DNA from: Bryum argenteum
Lineage: Eukaryota; Streptophyta; Bryopsida; Bryales; Bryaceae
Assembly (NCBI GenBank): GCA_037043015.1
Contig: CM073328.1
Coordinates: 13,427,495-13,491,494, forward strand
DNA: 64,000 nt
Direction of reading: 5' to 3'
In this document: one piece after another, positions 22,793 to 33,714 of the stretch
Layout of the letters: every line of letters begins with the position of its first letter
How positions within the stretch are numbered: position 1 is the first letter of the stretch
The notes under the pieces: model-generated
Databases searched by the model: none
Told to the model about the DNA's origin: nothing
The model's input: only the letters and a program-made list of their open reading frames with translations
Program-made: the position numbers and the translations under genes

Positions 22793-23257
22793 TATGTTAC
22801 AAAAAGCACCCTTCATGTATATTTTCACAGCTAAATTATGCAAACTTGCTACAATATGAAACTAGACTATATTGCCTTCACAATGCACTCTACAGCTGCA
22901 AAATGCATTCAATTTTGAAGCTGCTGGAGCTTTTTAAAGTTGAGTGATCTCTGGCACTGGAAAAAAATTCAATTTATTTCTATACCCCAATGTACAATAC
23001 AATGAAACTCCTCTCTCCAGCTCAAAACGTCTACCAAGAGTTCTCTTGCACAGAGCTGATAGCCGAATGTTGCAGGTCCTTCTCTGCAACAGCAGCCAAC
23101 AAAGCAATGGATGCAAGAGCTCTCGAGAAAGCTTACCAATGAAGAAGGAACAATATTATCTGACTCTTGCTTTAATTGGACGGCTATTTACATAATGAAT
23201 AGACATGCAAGGTTCTGTACAACAAATCTCTAGTCTGAAACTTTTACCAAGAGACCT
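22793..23257. other. Intergenic 3' side of the amidohydrolase gene
   Basis: 23040-23110 (CAAGAGTTCTCTTGCACAGAGCTG...GCAACAGCAGCCAACAAAGC) resembles 23250-23330, the 3' end of the amidohydrolase coding region, so it is a diverged tandem duplicate of the gene's last codons. Confidence 0.5.
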
Positions 23258-25748
23258 CTAGCTTTGAGCTTGCAAAGAGCTGGTGGCCGCGTTTTGCAGG
23301 TACTTCTCTGCGACAGCAGATAGCAAAGCAGCACCATTAGGCAACACCTCTTCATTAATCCAAAACTTGGAAGAATGAGCTCCAGCCGACGCTCGATTCG
23401 GGTCCTTGGAACCGATCATCATGTACGCACCCGGAATCTGTTCCAGGAAGAATGCGAAGTCTTCGGCCCCCATCACCGGCTGCATTGTGGCTATGTTGTT
23501 CTCTCCGTATAGTTTTGCGCCCACTTCTCGCATCAGTGCGTACTCCGCGTCTGTGCTCGCTGTCACTGGGTAGAATGGCTTCTCACTTTGAAGGAAATCT
23601 ACTGTTGCCTCGCATCTGTATACTGCCGCTTGCCCCTCCGTCACCTGCAATCAGTTCAGGCCCCATGCAATGAATTCAAGCGCTCACGAGGAACTCAATC
23701 TCTCAGTAGAGAAGAAGGGGAACTTAAAAGTTCATTAGAGGAAGGAGAACTCAATTGCTCACTGGAAAAAAAGCGAAACTCAATCGTTTGCTATAAAGAG
23801 AGAGAGAGAGGAACTCAATTCCTCACTAGAAAGAGAAGGGAATCCAATCACTCACTGAAAAGAGAAAGAGAAAGACAACCATATGATAGAAAAGGACACG
23901 GACCTCTTGAATGCGCTTCTTGAGGACGGCGAAGCTTTCAGATGACAAAGCTCGAAACGTGCCACCAAGAGTAACAGTCTCAGGAATAACATTGAAGGCA
24001 TCCCCACCAATGAACGTAGTAACGGTCACCACCTGAAACAGACAGACACAGACAGACAGACTCCAATGAATAGGGAAAACATTTCACACTCAAGAGATGC
24101 CAGGAGCAGTGTCATGGCTCAGACCTGGGAGTCAAGAGGATCAGCGCCACGAGAAACGATTTGCTGCAAGCTTTGAACAATAGCAGCAGCAGCAACAATA
24201 GGGTCTCTGGTGAACTGAGGCGCGGCAGCGTGCCCCCCGTGCCCTCGGACGTGGATCTTGAAGTGTCCCGCGGCTGCCATGAGCGCACCGGGCTTGCCGT
24301 TGAGTGTACCCACTTCGTGATACGAGCTCACGTGGATGCCGAAGATGGCGCTTGTATTTTCGATCGCTCCTTCTTCGATCATGCGCTTTGCTCCTGCTGG
24401 TCCTTCCTCGCCCGGCTGGAAGATGAGCTTCACGGTTCCCTGTTGTGGTACAACCAACGATGGTCTGAGCTTTTTCTTTATGTACAAATTTGGCAGTGTG
24501 CAAGATACAGAAAATGGTGAGGAAGGAAAGATGGTGGATTCTGCAGGATAGGAACAACTATAAATTATGGAGCTTAATGAACAACTACATGTAGCTTGTG
24601 ACTAAATTGAGAAACTATATAGACTATTAGAATCTTACAGGTAAGGAGTGGCGATGCTTTTGAAGCAGCTCGGCTGCTCCAAGGAGCATGGTCACATGCG
24701 CATCGTGACCGCAAGCGTGCATTTTCCCTGCCACTTTGCTCTTATGCTCCCACTCCCACTCCTCCTGCACAAATCATTCACAAGACCATAAGAAAACATA
24801 GTAAATGCAGCTGCAGCTCAAGCTTGTCAATGCCACAATTCATAAGAATGAGTTCCCGAACGCTTTTAATAGATCAACAGTGCTCTATTCGGATAGCCAC
24901 TTTCACCTAGTTTCACCGCCATGCATCCATGCATGTTACTCCATGAATGCAGATAATGTCACAATTGCTACCGCTGATAATAAATCTACATTGCTCTGTT
25001 CGGAGAGCTACTTTCTGAGTGACAGCAACCCTAGCACCTCAAAATCGCGCTTATGCGACGCAAATGAGAGTGCAAATTAACCGAGTTGAAAAGAGCAGAA
25101 AAGAAGAAAAGTTGATGAATGTTGTGACAAACGGAATGGAAATTACTCTTGATTTCGTAGTGTGAGTATCTGGTAGAGAGTTGACATACGAACAGCACAA
25201 TCTCATACACTCTACATGGCTCCATTGCAAAATGGCAAGCAAATTTCAGATACTAATCTCTTACTTAACACGCTTTTGATCGATGATTCACATTCCTCCA
25301 CTGCTTTTAAAGTCCTCGACGATATCGAAATTCATGCGAGATGGACTCACAACCCTAGAATCTGAGCTTGGGGTTCAAGACTTACTTGAATTGGCAACGC
25401 ATCCATATCAGCGCGTAAAGCAACAATCGGACCATCGGGATCACCAACAATAGTAGCAACGACACCCGTACTAGCAACGGGAAATCGATACGAAATTCCC
25501 AAGCGATCAAGCTCCGCCCGCACTAGTTTGCTGGTCTCGTGCTCCTCGAACGCCAATTCCGGATGCTCGTGGATCTTCCGTCGTGTGCTCGTCATCCACT
25601 CCACGAGCTTCCCGTCGCGCGCCTCCGTTAGCCAGTCGATTCCCGTTGCGGCTCCGAAACTGGCGATTGGAGGTTGTTGCATTCCATTCCAGCCCCATGT
25701 CGGCGACGCTAGAAAGAGGAAGAGCAGTACCAGCAGCCTGTGCGCCAT
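23258..25748 (-). CDS. ILL: IAA-amino acid hydrolase, ILR1/ILL-like (M20 amidohydrolase)
   Basis: Five exons: 25386-25748, 24639-24764, 24125-24439, 23904-24032 and 23258-23644, all in phase, giving 439 residues. The start at 25748 gives a secretory signal ([19 protein letters not shown]). The frame is open upstream but those residues are hydrophilic. Motifs include [32 protein letters not shown] (Cys139, His141), [10 protein letters not shown] (Glu174/175), [33 protein letters not shown] and GAHSSKF, so the metal ligands appear complete. The family cleaves conjugates such as IAA-Ala, IAA-Leu or jasmonoyl-Ile to release free hormone, in the ER lumen. Unlike most family members this protein ends SSLQAQS with no HDEL/KDEL signal, so it may be secreted or vacuolar. 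Substrate preference cannot be read here. A transposon island begins about 140 bp upstream of the start codon. Confidence 0.95.
23650..23900. repeat. Degenerate GA-rich tandem repeat in amidohydrolase intron 4
   Basis: About five units of 35-45 bp around GAACTCAATTCCTCACTAGA followed by AAGAGAAGG occupy almost the entire intron. Confidence 0.75.
24800..25040. repeat. Imperfect duplication in amidohydrolase intron 1
   Basis: TGCCACAATT...TAATAGATCAACAGTGCTCTATTCGGATAGCCACTTTC (24830-24905) resembles TGTCACAATTGCTACC...AAATCTACATTGCTCTGTTCGGAGAGCTACTTTC (24957-25016). Confidence 0.6.
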
Positions 25749-26008
25749 TGGTTGCGATTTGATCGCGGAATGAGAATGGGAATGTTGTGAGTGCAGCAGT
25801 GGATCTCTCTCTTTGGAATCTGGGTCCCAGGTCCAATTACCGGCGGACATGGCCCGGATCTTGACTGGGATACGGCAGTGCTCTTTTCACCCCAAAAGTC
25901 GAAAGCCCCCAAAACTGTCAGAACTCCTCAAAACCACCCTTTTTCAATGGAAGATGAAAATTATCAAGTATTGACGTATTCTCAAGTATGTATCCGTAAG
26001 ATCTTATA

Positions 26009-26110
26009 CTCCCTCAGTCCCATTTATATTGTCCATTAGGTTCTCTCAAATCTTCATTGCGAGGTAGATTTGAGAGAACCTATTGGACAATATAAATGGG
26101 AGAGAGGGAG
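26009..26110. mobile_element. Stowaway-like MITE (102 bp hairpin)
   Basis: Begins CTCCCTCAGTCCCATTTATA and ends with the complement, TATAAATGGGAGAGAGGGAG. The arms continue through GTTCTCTCAAAT, so almost the whole element is a hairpin with a loop near 26060. The flank is TA at 26007-26008 and TTA at 26111-26113, compatible with a TA duplication with one extra T. CTCCCTC-type ends are the hallmark of plant Stowaway MITEs. It is inserted in element C. Confidence 0.85.
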
Positions 26111-26432
26111 TTACTAACTTGTTCATGTAAGTGTTCATGTAAAACTTAGTTTCAAATTCCTCACCGATTGTGAGATCAGAACATTCAAAGTCGTAAAAAA
26201 AAAAAAAAAATCTTTTGTTGTAGATAGGGTAACTAGTTTTTTTAGGGCCAAAAAAACCAATTTTGGTAGAAAATTTGGTATGAGGCTCTTCAAAATCTTG
26301 TTCCTACGTGAGTTAGGAACACATTTATGCAATTTTTACCCTCATGCAACCTATAAAACCTAAAGAAATGCTTGAATTCTCACATGGAGGTATGCTAGAA
26401 TTCAACTTTCAAAGGCCCCTCTTTGATATTAA

Positions 26433-28341
26433 CCCCTAAAAATCCAGGAAAACCGATTCGGCTTTCTGAGATTTCGGGCAGCTTATTTTAAGGAATTAAG
26501 TTGATATTATTGCCTAAGATTTTTACTGGATGCTCCCCATAATCTAATGTGTATGTGGTATAATTTGCAAAGCCAAATTTTAATTTTATAACCTTTATCT
26601 AGAAATTTTAGGTTTCAAGTCCAAAACGGGCAGTTTAAAAAAAAATAAAATTAAAGTAATTTTTTTTAGAAATATGTTCATTACCAAATTACTATTCAAA
26701 TTCCAAAGTATCTGAAGTCAAAAAGTTTACCAATTTTACAAGGGCAGCCTCCAAAACTTTCAAAAACAATCTTCACAATTTCTAGTAATTTTACAATTTT
26801 TTCTTTCAAAAATTGCCAAAATTTGAGATTTTGGATTTTTTCCAAGATTTTATTTTTTTTTCAAAATTCACATTCTCATAAATGCACCTACTCCCCGTCG
26901 ATATTTTTCTCAAACTAAATATATCATATGTGGTGCTTGTTTTACTATATGGTTGTTTTTAGACCTTCTTTCATAAAATAATTTACATTAACCCCTAAAC
27001 GTCCCAGCCTATTTTTAGCAGAAAAGCACATTTCCATTGAATTCGTCATAGATGAAAATGAAGAGAAGCTATTAAGATCTCAACCGTACAAACTTGTAAT
27101 GGACTTATTGAAGATCATGTGGACCAAAATTTGAGTCATGAGGCCTTATAAATCGAGAGATCATAACATAATAATACTAAAAACAAACTGCAAAATTTCT
27201 TCATTTTCACTTTGAGGTTGAAATGCTACCAATATACCTATTGCAATGAAAAAATCACCAACTAGAAAGTTGTTCACCTTCATCTTAATAAGTCCTTTAT
27301 CCAAAAAAAATTCATCAAAAAAATTTCTTGGCTCAAATAAAAGCCATGCAATGGTAAAAACTGCCGAAAATTTTACAAAGGAAAAATAGTCCAAAACTAG
27401 ACCCTTTGCATTCAATTTCATGCCTTATCTTCAAAACATCTTCGATCTTGTTAAGGTTTCTACCACTTAGACTAGACTCTAATTGGAGGCCATTCCAAAA
27501 AATTAAGTTGAAATCCAACGGTGGATGAAGGAGATATAGCTCCTCAAATATCATCCATTTTCTCACTTTTTCTGTTGACAAAACATCATTGCAAAGCCAA
27601 TAGCAAAAGCATTTGGATCAAAAAACTTCTCACTACAAAGTTGTTAAGAATCACCTTAAGATCATGACCATGAAAAAAAAAATCATGAAAAATTATTTTT
27701 AATTTCACATAATTGGCTTGCAATGGTAATACATGCCCCATGCTTGGAAACCCAAAAACAAGAGCTGTGTTCACTAAAGTGCATTTCATTCATTCATACT
27801 TTATTGTATGGGCTTGCAAATTTTACAACACAAACTAGACTTGATTTGGAACCTAACCCAAGTGATTTCATCCAAAACGGACCTCGAATGAAGAAGATAT
27901 GGCTATTCGAAGTTTCTGCCCTCCATCCAAAATGTAGAAAAATGACATTGGGGACGTTTAGGGGTTAAGGTCAAAAAGTGGAATTGGTCTCTAAACTTTT
28001 GCATGAGCGTACCCAACTTGATTTCCTACATGAAAAAAAATGAGGGAAAAATGTTTGGAGTAACAATCATCAAGTTGCCCTTGGCACCATTTAGACAATG
28101 CCTCTCACGCAACAGCAAAAAAAAGTGTTGGTCAAAGTTTGATTGTTATAATCTCACAAATGACAAACATCCAACCGTTGAAAATTTGACCAGTCCTTTG
28201 TATACAAGTTAGGTAAAAGATCTTACGGTTCAAAAATCTAAAACTAGAAAAAAAAGTTTCTCCATTTCCCATTTCCCAACGAAGGTGAAAAATGGCAGTT
28301 TTTGGTTATAGAGGTCGAGGAAACGCCTGGATTTTTAGGGG
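26433..28341. mobile_element. TTAA-type element B, interrupted by element A
   Basis: B is flanked by TTAA (26429-26432 and 28342-28345), begins CCCCTAAAAATCCAGG and ends CCTGGATTTTTAGGGG. Its two parts, 26433-26991 (559 bp, including one TTAA) and 27969-28341 (373 bp), total 932 bp and match, inverted, the uninterrupted 936-bp copy at 35955-36890. It has no transposase. Confidence 0.88.
26992..27964. mobile_element. TTAA-type element A, innermost copy
   Basis: 973 bp, beginning CCCCTAAACGTCCCAGCC and ending CATTGGGGACGTTTAGGGG, with TTAA at 26988-26991 and 27965-27968. It is nearly identical, inverted, to 11194-12165. Open frames in the two copies are conserved only because the copies are recent; they match no known protein. 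Confidence 0.9.
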
Positions 28342-28758
28342 TTAAAAATGGCATGTGAAGAATAATTGGATGAAAGATCCAAACGGTAAGATCATGCCTT
28401 CAAAGCTTGTTTCCAAGTTCAAAAAGCAAAACTTGGAAAAAAGTAAGATCTCAATTTTTGGTGAATTTTTGAAGTTCCTACAATCTTATTTATTTTGGGC
28501 ATTTTTTGAGTATAAACGAGCATATACCGCAATTTGGGCAGTTTTGGGCAGATTTCAAATAGTGGTTTCAAACTGTGACCGTAAATATCTCCTAAAGTAT
28601 GAGGAATTTTGAAGCATGAAATGACTGTTAAGAAAGGTATGTAAAAGAATCTACAAACTGCAAAAGGTTTCAATTTCATACGAGCTAAATATAGTAAATA
28701 AGGGGCTGACCAGACCGCAAATGACCTGATTTGGGCTCTTTTTGACATCAGGGGTTAA

Positions 28759-29730
28759 CCCGTACAAGTCCCTACGGTCGATTGGACACATCTTGAATGA
28801 AGGACGGAAACTTTGAAGAACATAACTTCTTTATGTGAATTATGTTTTTGACGAAATAATTTGAGTTGAGTTCCAAATCAAGTCTAGATTGTGTGGTAAA
28901 AATTGTAAATCCATACAATGAAGTATGAATTAATGGCATGCATTTTGATAACAATAGCTTTTGGTTTTGAGATTTCAAACATTGGGCATGTTTTACCATT
29001 GCAATCCGATTATAAGAAGTCAAATATAGTTTTTCATAAAACTCTTTACATAAATATGATCTTAAGATGGATCCTAAAGAATTTCTAGTTGGAAGCTTTT
29101 CGATCCAAATAAGTTCAGTAGTGGATTTGCTATGATGTTTCTACAATGAAAAAAGTGAAGAAATGGATAAAGTTTGAGGAGCTCTATCTCCTTCATCCAC
29201 CGTTGGACATCAAATTTGTTTTTTGGGATGGGCTCCAAATTTAGTCTTGTGCAAGAGGTAGAAATCTTGACCTAATGGAGGGTGATTCGAAGATAAGGGA
29301 AGAATTTGAGTGCAAGGAGGGTAGATTTGGACTACTTTTCCTTTGTAATATTTTTGGCAGTTTTCACTACTGCAAGGCTATTGTAGGAGTCGAAGAATTT
29401 TTTGATGGATTTTGTTGGTATTAGTGTCTTATTTGATGAAGGTTAGAAATTTTATAGTTGGTGAATTTTTATTGATATTTTGTTTGTTGGTAGAATTTCC
29501 ACTCCAAAGTAAATATATGAAATTCTACAGTATGTTTTTAGTACTAATAATACGTTATGATCTCCCAATCTATGAGGGTTCATGGCTCAATATTTGATCC
29601 ATATGATCTACAATAAGTCTACTATAAGTCTGTACAGTTGAGATCGGAATAAGTTACCCTTATTTTCATTTAGGACACTTTTTTTTAAAATGTGTTTTTT
29701 GGCTAAAAAACGAGCACAGACGTTTAGGAC
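28759..29730. mobile_element. TTAA-type element A, older full-length copy
   Basis: 972 bp, directly abutting element C through a shared TTAA (28755-28758) and ending ACGTTTAGGAC with TTAG. It is collinear with A throughout but clearly diverged, so it represents an earlier burst. Confidence 0.82.
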
Positions 29731-29783
29731 TTAGGATTTCCTTGTTCACATCACAAACATCTCAAATCTAGTCGTATAGTAGA

Positions 29784-29961
29784 GTGGTCTAAAATGGAGC
29801 AGGTCTTGTAATGTAGCTTCGATAATCTTCACTCATAGGTACATAATAGCTTACCCATGCAATAGTACCATGTATTCAGTGCAAATATTTTAGGGTGTCA
29901 CTTCAAGGTATCATTTGGGAACACCTATAATTCCAACTCAAGAAACTCATAACTCATTGTA
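29784..29961 (-). repeat. Dispersed repeat D, copy 4, left part
   Basis: Inverted D sequence up to AACTCATTG-TA, where the palindromic Tc1-like element has inserted. The rest of the copy resumes at 33932. Confidence 0.8.
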
Positions 29962-30178
29962 CAGTACCCACCAACAAGTTTACGTTCACAGCACTCATTT
30001 TGCAGAAACAAGACTTTGGTCTCCAATTTCAAATTGCCACCGTTTGCTCAAAAATGATCCAAATCACAAACCGCAAAGTGCATCGGAGAGATAATGAAAT
30101 CTAGTTTATTAATATACTAGGAATTCACACAAAAAATTATAGCTTTATATGTAAATATAGCAATTTTTGACAAACTAT

Positions 30179-31197
30179 CTACCATCTAGTGCTACCACCA
30201 TTAGCTAGGATCACAGCCTTCATACGATGAGGCATGGTTGAAATGAGAACTTTAATTGTCTCTAAAGACACCTCTTCCCATGCCTTTTCGATTGTGTTGA
30301 CTAATTCTTCTTTATTTTGCGGTAGCTCTTCCTTTTGGATAGTATCTTTCAGAATCTTCCATAGGTTTTCAATGGGGTTTAAGTCGGGAGAGTTTGCGGG
30401 CCATGAAAGCTTTCTTATGCCATGCGCTTGCCTCCAATCACTTGATTCTTTGCTACGATGCACCGGGGCACCATCTTCCATGAGTATAAGTGCCTGAGGG
30501 TGATCGTGGAGAAAATAGAAGCCACTCAAGCGACCTTCATAAACTACATCAACAAAGTCACTACCTTTCCGTCTATCCGGTGGAATTATAACAAGTGGGC
30601 ACTTGTCATAACCGGTGAATGCACCCCAAACCATCAGTGATGAACGACCGGATTTGAAAGATGGTGCTAAACAATCCAAAGAAAAACGTTCATGTGACTT
30701 TCGCCATACCTTCACGGCGGTCGACCTTTTCCCAGTTTCAAATGAAGATTCATCTGTCCATATTACGTTCTTCCAATCAGATATTGTCCAATGTCAGTAT
30801 TCTTTGGCAAATGCCAATCTCCTTGCCATGTGCTCTTCACTAAGAAATGGCTTCTTTGCAGCAACCCGGTTAGAAAATCCGATACTCTTTATCGCCTTTC
30901 TTAATGTGGTAGGGGAAACCTTAACATGCATCTTGTCTCGATTACGAAGAAGTGGTAGCGTCGATTCTTGGATAAAATACGGCCAAGCATCCTCTTGTCA
31001 CGCACATTGAGCTTTGGAGGCCTACCGCTTGACTTTAATGGTTTTGTAGTTCCACGCTCTTGAAAATTCTTCCAAATAGTAAACACTGTCGACTGTGTCA
31101 TTCCTAATTCTGTTGCAATACGATGTGTTGACATGCGAGCAGTACGCATACCAATGATCATGCCCTTCTCACCCTCGCTTAGCATTATAGTCTTCAT
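30179..31197 (-). pseudogene. Tc1-like DD34E transposase, left arm (damaged)
   Basis: The frame begins MKTIMLSEGEKG at 31197. The N-terminal part is a helix-turn-helix DNA-binding region (MSTHRIATELGMTQSTVFTI), followed by a GRPPK linker. The catalytic domain has first Asp in WTDESSF, second Asp in MEDGAPVH, and Glu in NPIENLW with 34 residues between Asp and Glu, that is DD34E. Lesions are a frameshift near 30941-30955 and a TGA stop at 30794-30796 (the right arm has CGA). The first-Asp region is in frame here but broken in the right arm. The C-terminal half (30179-30715) is open. Confidence 0.9.
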
Positions 31198-31247
31198 AGC
31201 TCTAAATCCCACCAACAACATCAATAAAGTCGAGAACAAAACACTCT

Positions 31248-31505
31248 AACCCCAATTCCGTTAAAATGGCATTATTCCGGTAAAATGGCACACTTCAACT
31301 TTATTAACTTCAGTTCAAAAACCATGTGATATAACAGAATTTTGAGGTGATATTAGGAAAAATGAGTGACAATGTATGTAAAGAAGTGATGTTACAAAAA
31401 AATTTTGTGATATTACAGAATACACCACTTTGTATGAGCACAAATGTAAGATCCAGTATGGCAAAATGGCACATGGCATAGTGCCATTTTAACAGAATTG
31501 GGGTT
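31248..31505. mobile_element. AACCCCAATTCCG MITE, copy in left arm
   Basis: 258 bp with terminal inverted repeats AACCCCAATTCCGTTAAAAT / its complement (here with AACAGAATT), flanked by CTCT on both sides (31244-31247, 31506-31509), a 4-bp target duplication. It lies about 50 bp upstream of the transposase ATG. No coding capacity. Confidence 0.88.
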
Positions 31506-31679
31506 CTCTTATTTCATGACCATATCCTTTGAATTAACAAAGACAACATCACCATATACCATCTCAATTCATTATTATGCTCATCATGGCCAGTAGACCA
31601 CATCACATAAAGCTCTGAAAGACCATTTGAGTTGAGAATGCAAGCATGAACACTTACCAATGTGAATGAATTATTTTCT

Positions 31680-31800
31680 CCCAGTTGAGCACTCCCAGTT
31701 GATGTTGAGCGGATCTAGTTGATCTTGAGCTGATCCAGTTCATGTTGAGTTCATCCAGTTGATCTTGAGTTGATCCAGTTGAGCACTCCTAGTGATGGTC
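31680..31800. repeat. Short tandem repeat near the palindrome centre
   Basis: Units of about 22 bp around GTTGATCTTGAGCTGATCCA are repeated in the left arm and mirrored at about 32095-32215 in the right arm, where some units read ATCGAT instead of CCAGTT-type sequence. Confidence 0.7.
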
Positions 31801-32384
31801 AGCACTCCCACTTCATGTTGTACCTACCAAAATCCTCAAGGAGTAATGAATCCTTCAAATTCTACTTCTGGTGCAAAGTTGCAAGCTCAAGAAATAACAC
31901 CACTAGAATTGTAACTACTCACCAAAAACACTCACAGAATGTATCCATAAGTTCCCCCATTGCTTGAATGAAGCATGTTTTGTGTTGTAAGGTTCTTGAA
32001 GATCCATATATGAAGCTTTGCACCAGAAGTAGAATTTGAAGGATTCATTACTCCTTGAGGATTTTGGTAGGTACAACATGAAGTGGGAGTCTTGACCATC
32101 ACTAGGAGTGCTCAATCGATCAACTCAAGATCAATCGATGAACTCAACATGAATCGGATCACCAAGATCAACTAGATCCGCTCAACATCAACTGGGAGTG
32201 CTCAACTGGGAGAAAATAATTCATTCACATTGGTAAGTGTTCATGCTTGCATTCTCAACTCAAATGGTCTTTCAGAGCTTTATGTGATGTGGTCTACTGG
32301 CCATGATGAGCATAATAATGAATTGAGATGGTATATGGTGATGTTGTCTTTGTTAATTCAAAGGATATGGTCATGAAATAAGAG

Positions 32385-32642
32385 AACCCCAATTCTGTTA
32401 AAATGGCACTATGCCATGTGCCATTTTGCCATACTGGATCTTACATTTGTGCTCATACAAAGTGGTGTATTCTGTAATATCACAAAATTTTTTTGTAACA
32501 TCACTTCTTTACATACATTGTCACTCATTTTTCCTAATATCACCTCAAAATTCTGTTATATCACATGGTTTTTGAACTGAAGTTAATAAAGTTGAAGTGT
32601 GCCATTTTACCGGAATAATGCCATTTTAACGGAATTGGGGTT
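32385..32642. mobile_element. AACCCCAATTCCG MITE, copy in right arm
   Basis: 258 bp flanked by AGAG (32381-32384, 32643-32646). It is the inverted counterpart of 31248-31505, with the same target site, so the arms share one ancestral MITE insertion. Confidence 0.88.
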
Positions 32643-32693
32643 AGAGGTGTTTTGTTCCTGACTTTATTGATGTTGTTGGTGGGATTTAGAGCT

Positions 32694-33714
32694 ATGAAGA
32701 CTATAATGCTAAGCGAGGGTGAGAAGGGCATGATCATTGGTATGCGTACTGCTCGCATGTCAACACATCGTATTGCAACAGAATTAGGAATGACACAGTC
32801 GACAGTGTTTACTATTTGGAAGAATTTTCAAGAGCGTGGAACTACAAAACCATTAAAGTCAAGCGGTAGGCCTCCAAAGCTCAATGTGCGTGACAAGAGG
32901 ATGCTTGGCCGTATTTTATCCAAGAATCGACGCTACCACTTGCCGCAATCGAGACAAGAGATGCATGTTAAGGTTTCCCCTACCACATTAAGAAAGGCGA
33001 TAAAGAGTATCGGATTTTCTAACCGGGTTCTTTGCAAAGAAGCCATTTCTTAGTGAAGAGCACATGGCAAGGAGATTGGCATTTGCCAAAGAATACCGAC
33101 ATTGGACAATATCCGATTGGAAGAACGTAATATGGACATGATGAATCTTCATTTGAAATCGGGAAAAGGTCGACGCCGTGAAGGTATGGCGAAAGTCACA
33201 TGAACGTTTTTCTTTGGATTGTTTAGCACCATCTTTCAAATCCGGTCGTTCATCACTGATGGTTTGGGGTGCATTCACCGGTTATGACAAGTGCCCACTT
33301 GTTATAATTCCACCGGATAGACGGAAAGGTAGTGACTTTGTTGATGTAGTTTATGAAGGTCGCTTGAGTGGCTTCTATTTTCTCCACGATCACCCTCAGG
33401 CACTTATACTCATGGAAGATGGTGCCCCGGTGCATCGTAGCAAAGAATCAAGTGATTGGAGGCAAGCGCATGGCATAAGAAAGCTTTCATGGCCCGCAAA
33501 CTCTCCCGACTTAAACCCCATTGAAAACCTATGGAAGATTCTGAAAGATACTATCCAAAAGGAAGAGCTACCGCAAAATAAAGAAGAATTAGTCAACACA
33601 ATCGAAAAGGCATGGGAAGAGGTGTCTTTAGAGACAATTAAAGTTCTCATTTCAACCATGCCTCATCGTATGAAGGCTGTGATCCTAGCTAATGGTGGTA
33701 GCACTAGATGGTAG
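32694..33714 (+). pseudogene. Tc1-like DD34E transposase, right arm (damaged)
   Basis: Same gene as the left arm, in opposite orientation. The N-terminal part from the ATG at 32694 is open to about 33050, past the position of the left-arm frameshift. It then has three single-base changes of frame relative to the left arm, near 33028-33033, 33135-33140 (just at the first catalytic Asp) and 33169-33175. The C-terminal half, with MEDGAPVH and NPIENLW, is open and identical in sequence to the left arm. Confidence 0.9.

Larger units (their letters stand above)
25890..28754. mobile_element. TTAA-type element C, interrupted by a MITE and by element B (which holds A)
   Basis: C sequence occupies about 25890-26008, 26111-26428 and 28346-28754. 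Its right end is AGGGG plus TTAA (28755-28758); its left end is degenerate (TTCACCCC). The parts align, in order, with the copy at 34898-35743. After removal of the inserts the length is about 840-850 bp, equal to that copy. There is no coding sequence. C begins about 140 bp upstream of the amidohydrolase start codon, so it lies in or near its promoter. Confidence 0.8.

Noticed and set aside
25749..25850. Amidohydrolase start further upstream
   Set aside because: The added residues are hydrophilic and would bury the clear signal peptide that begins at the ATG at 25748.
27161..27789. Conserved frames within element A, present also at 11577-12012
   Set aside because: They are conserved only because the two A copies are nearly identical DNA. 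The older copies at 28759 and 34590 do not preserve them, and the sequences match no known protein.
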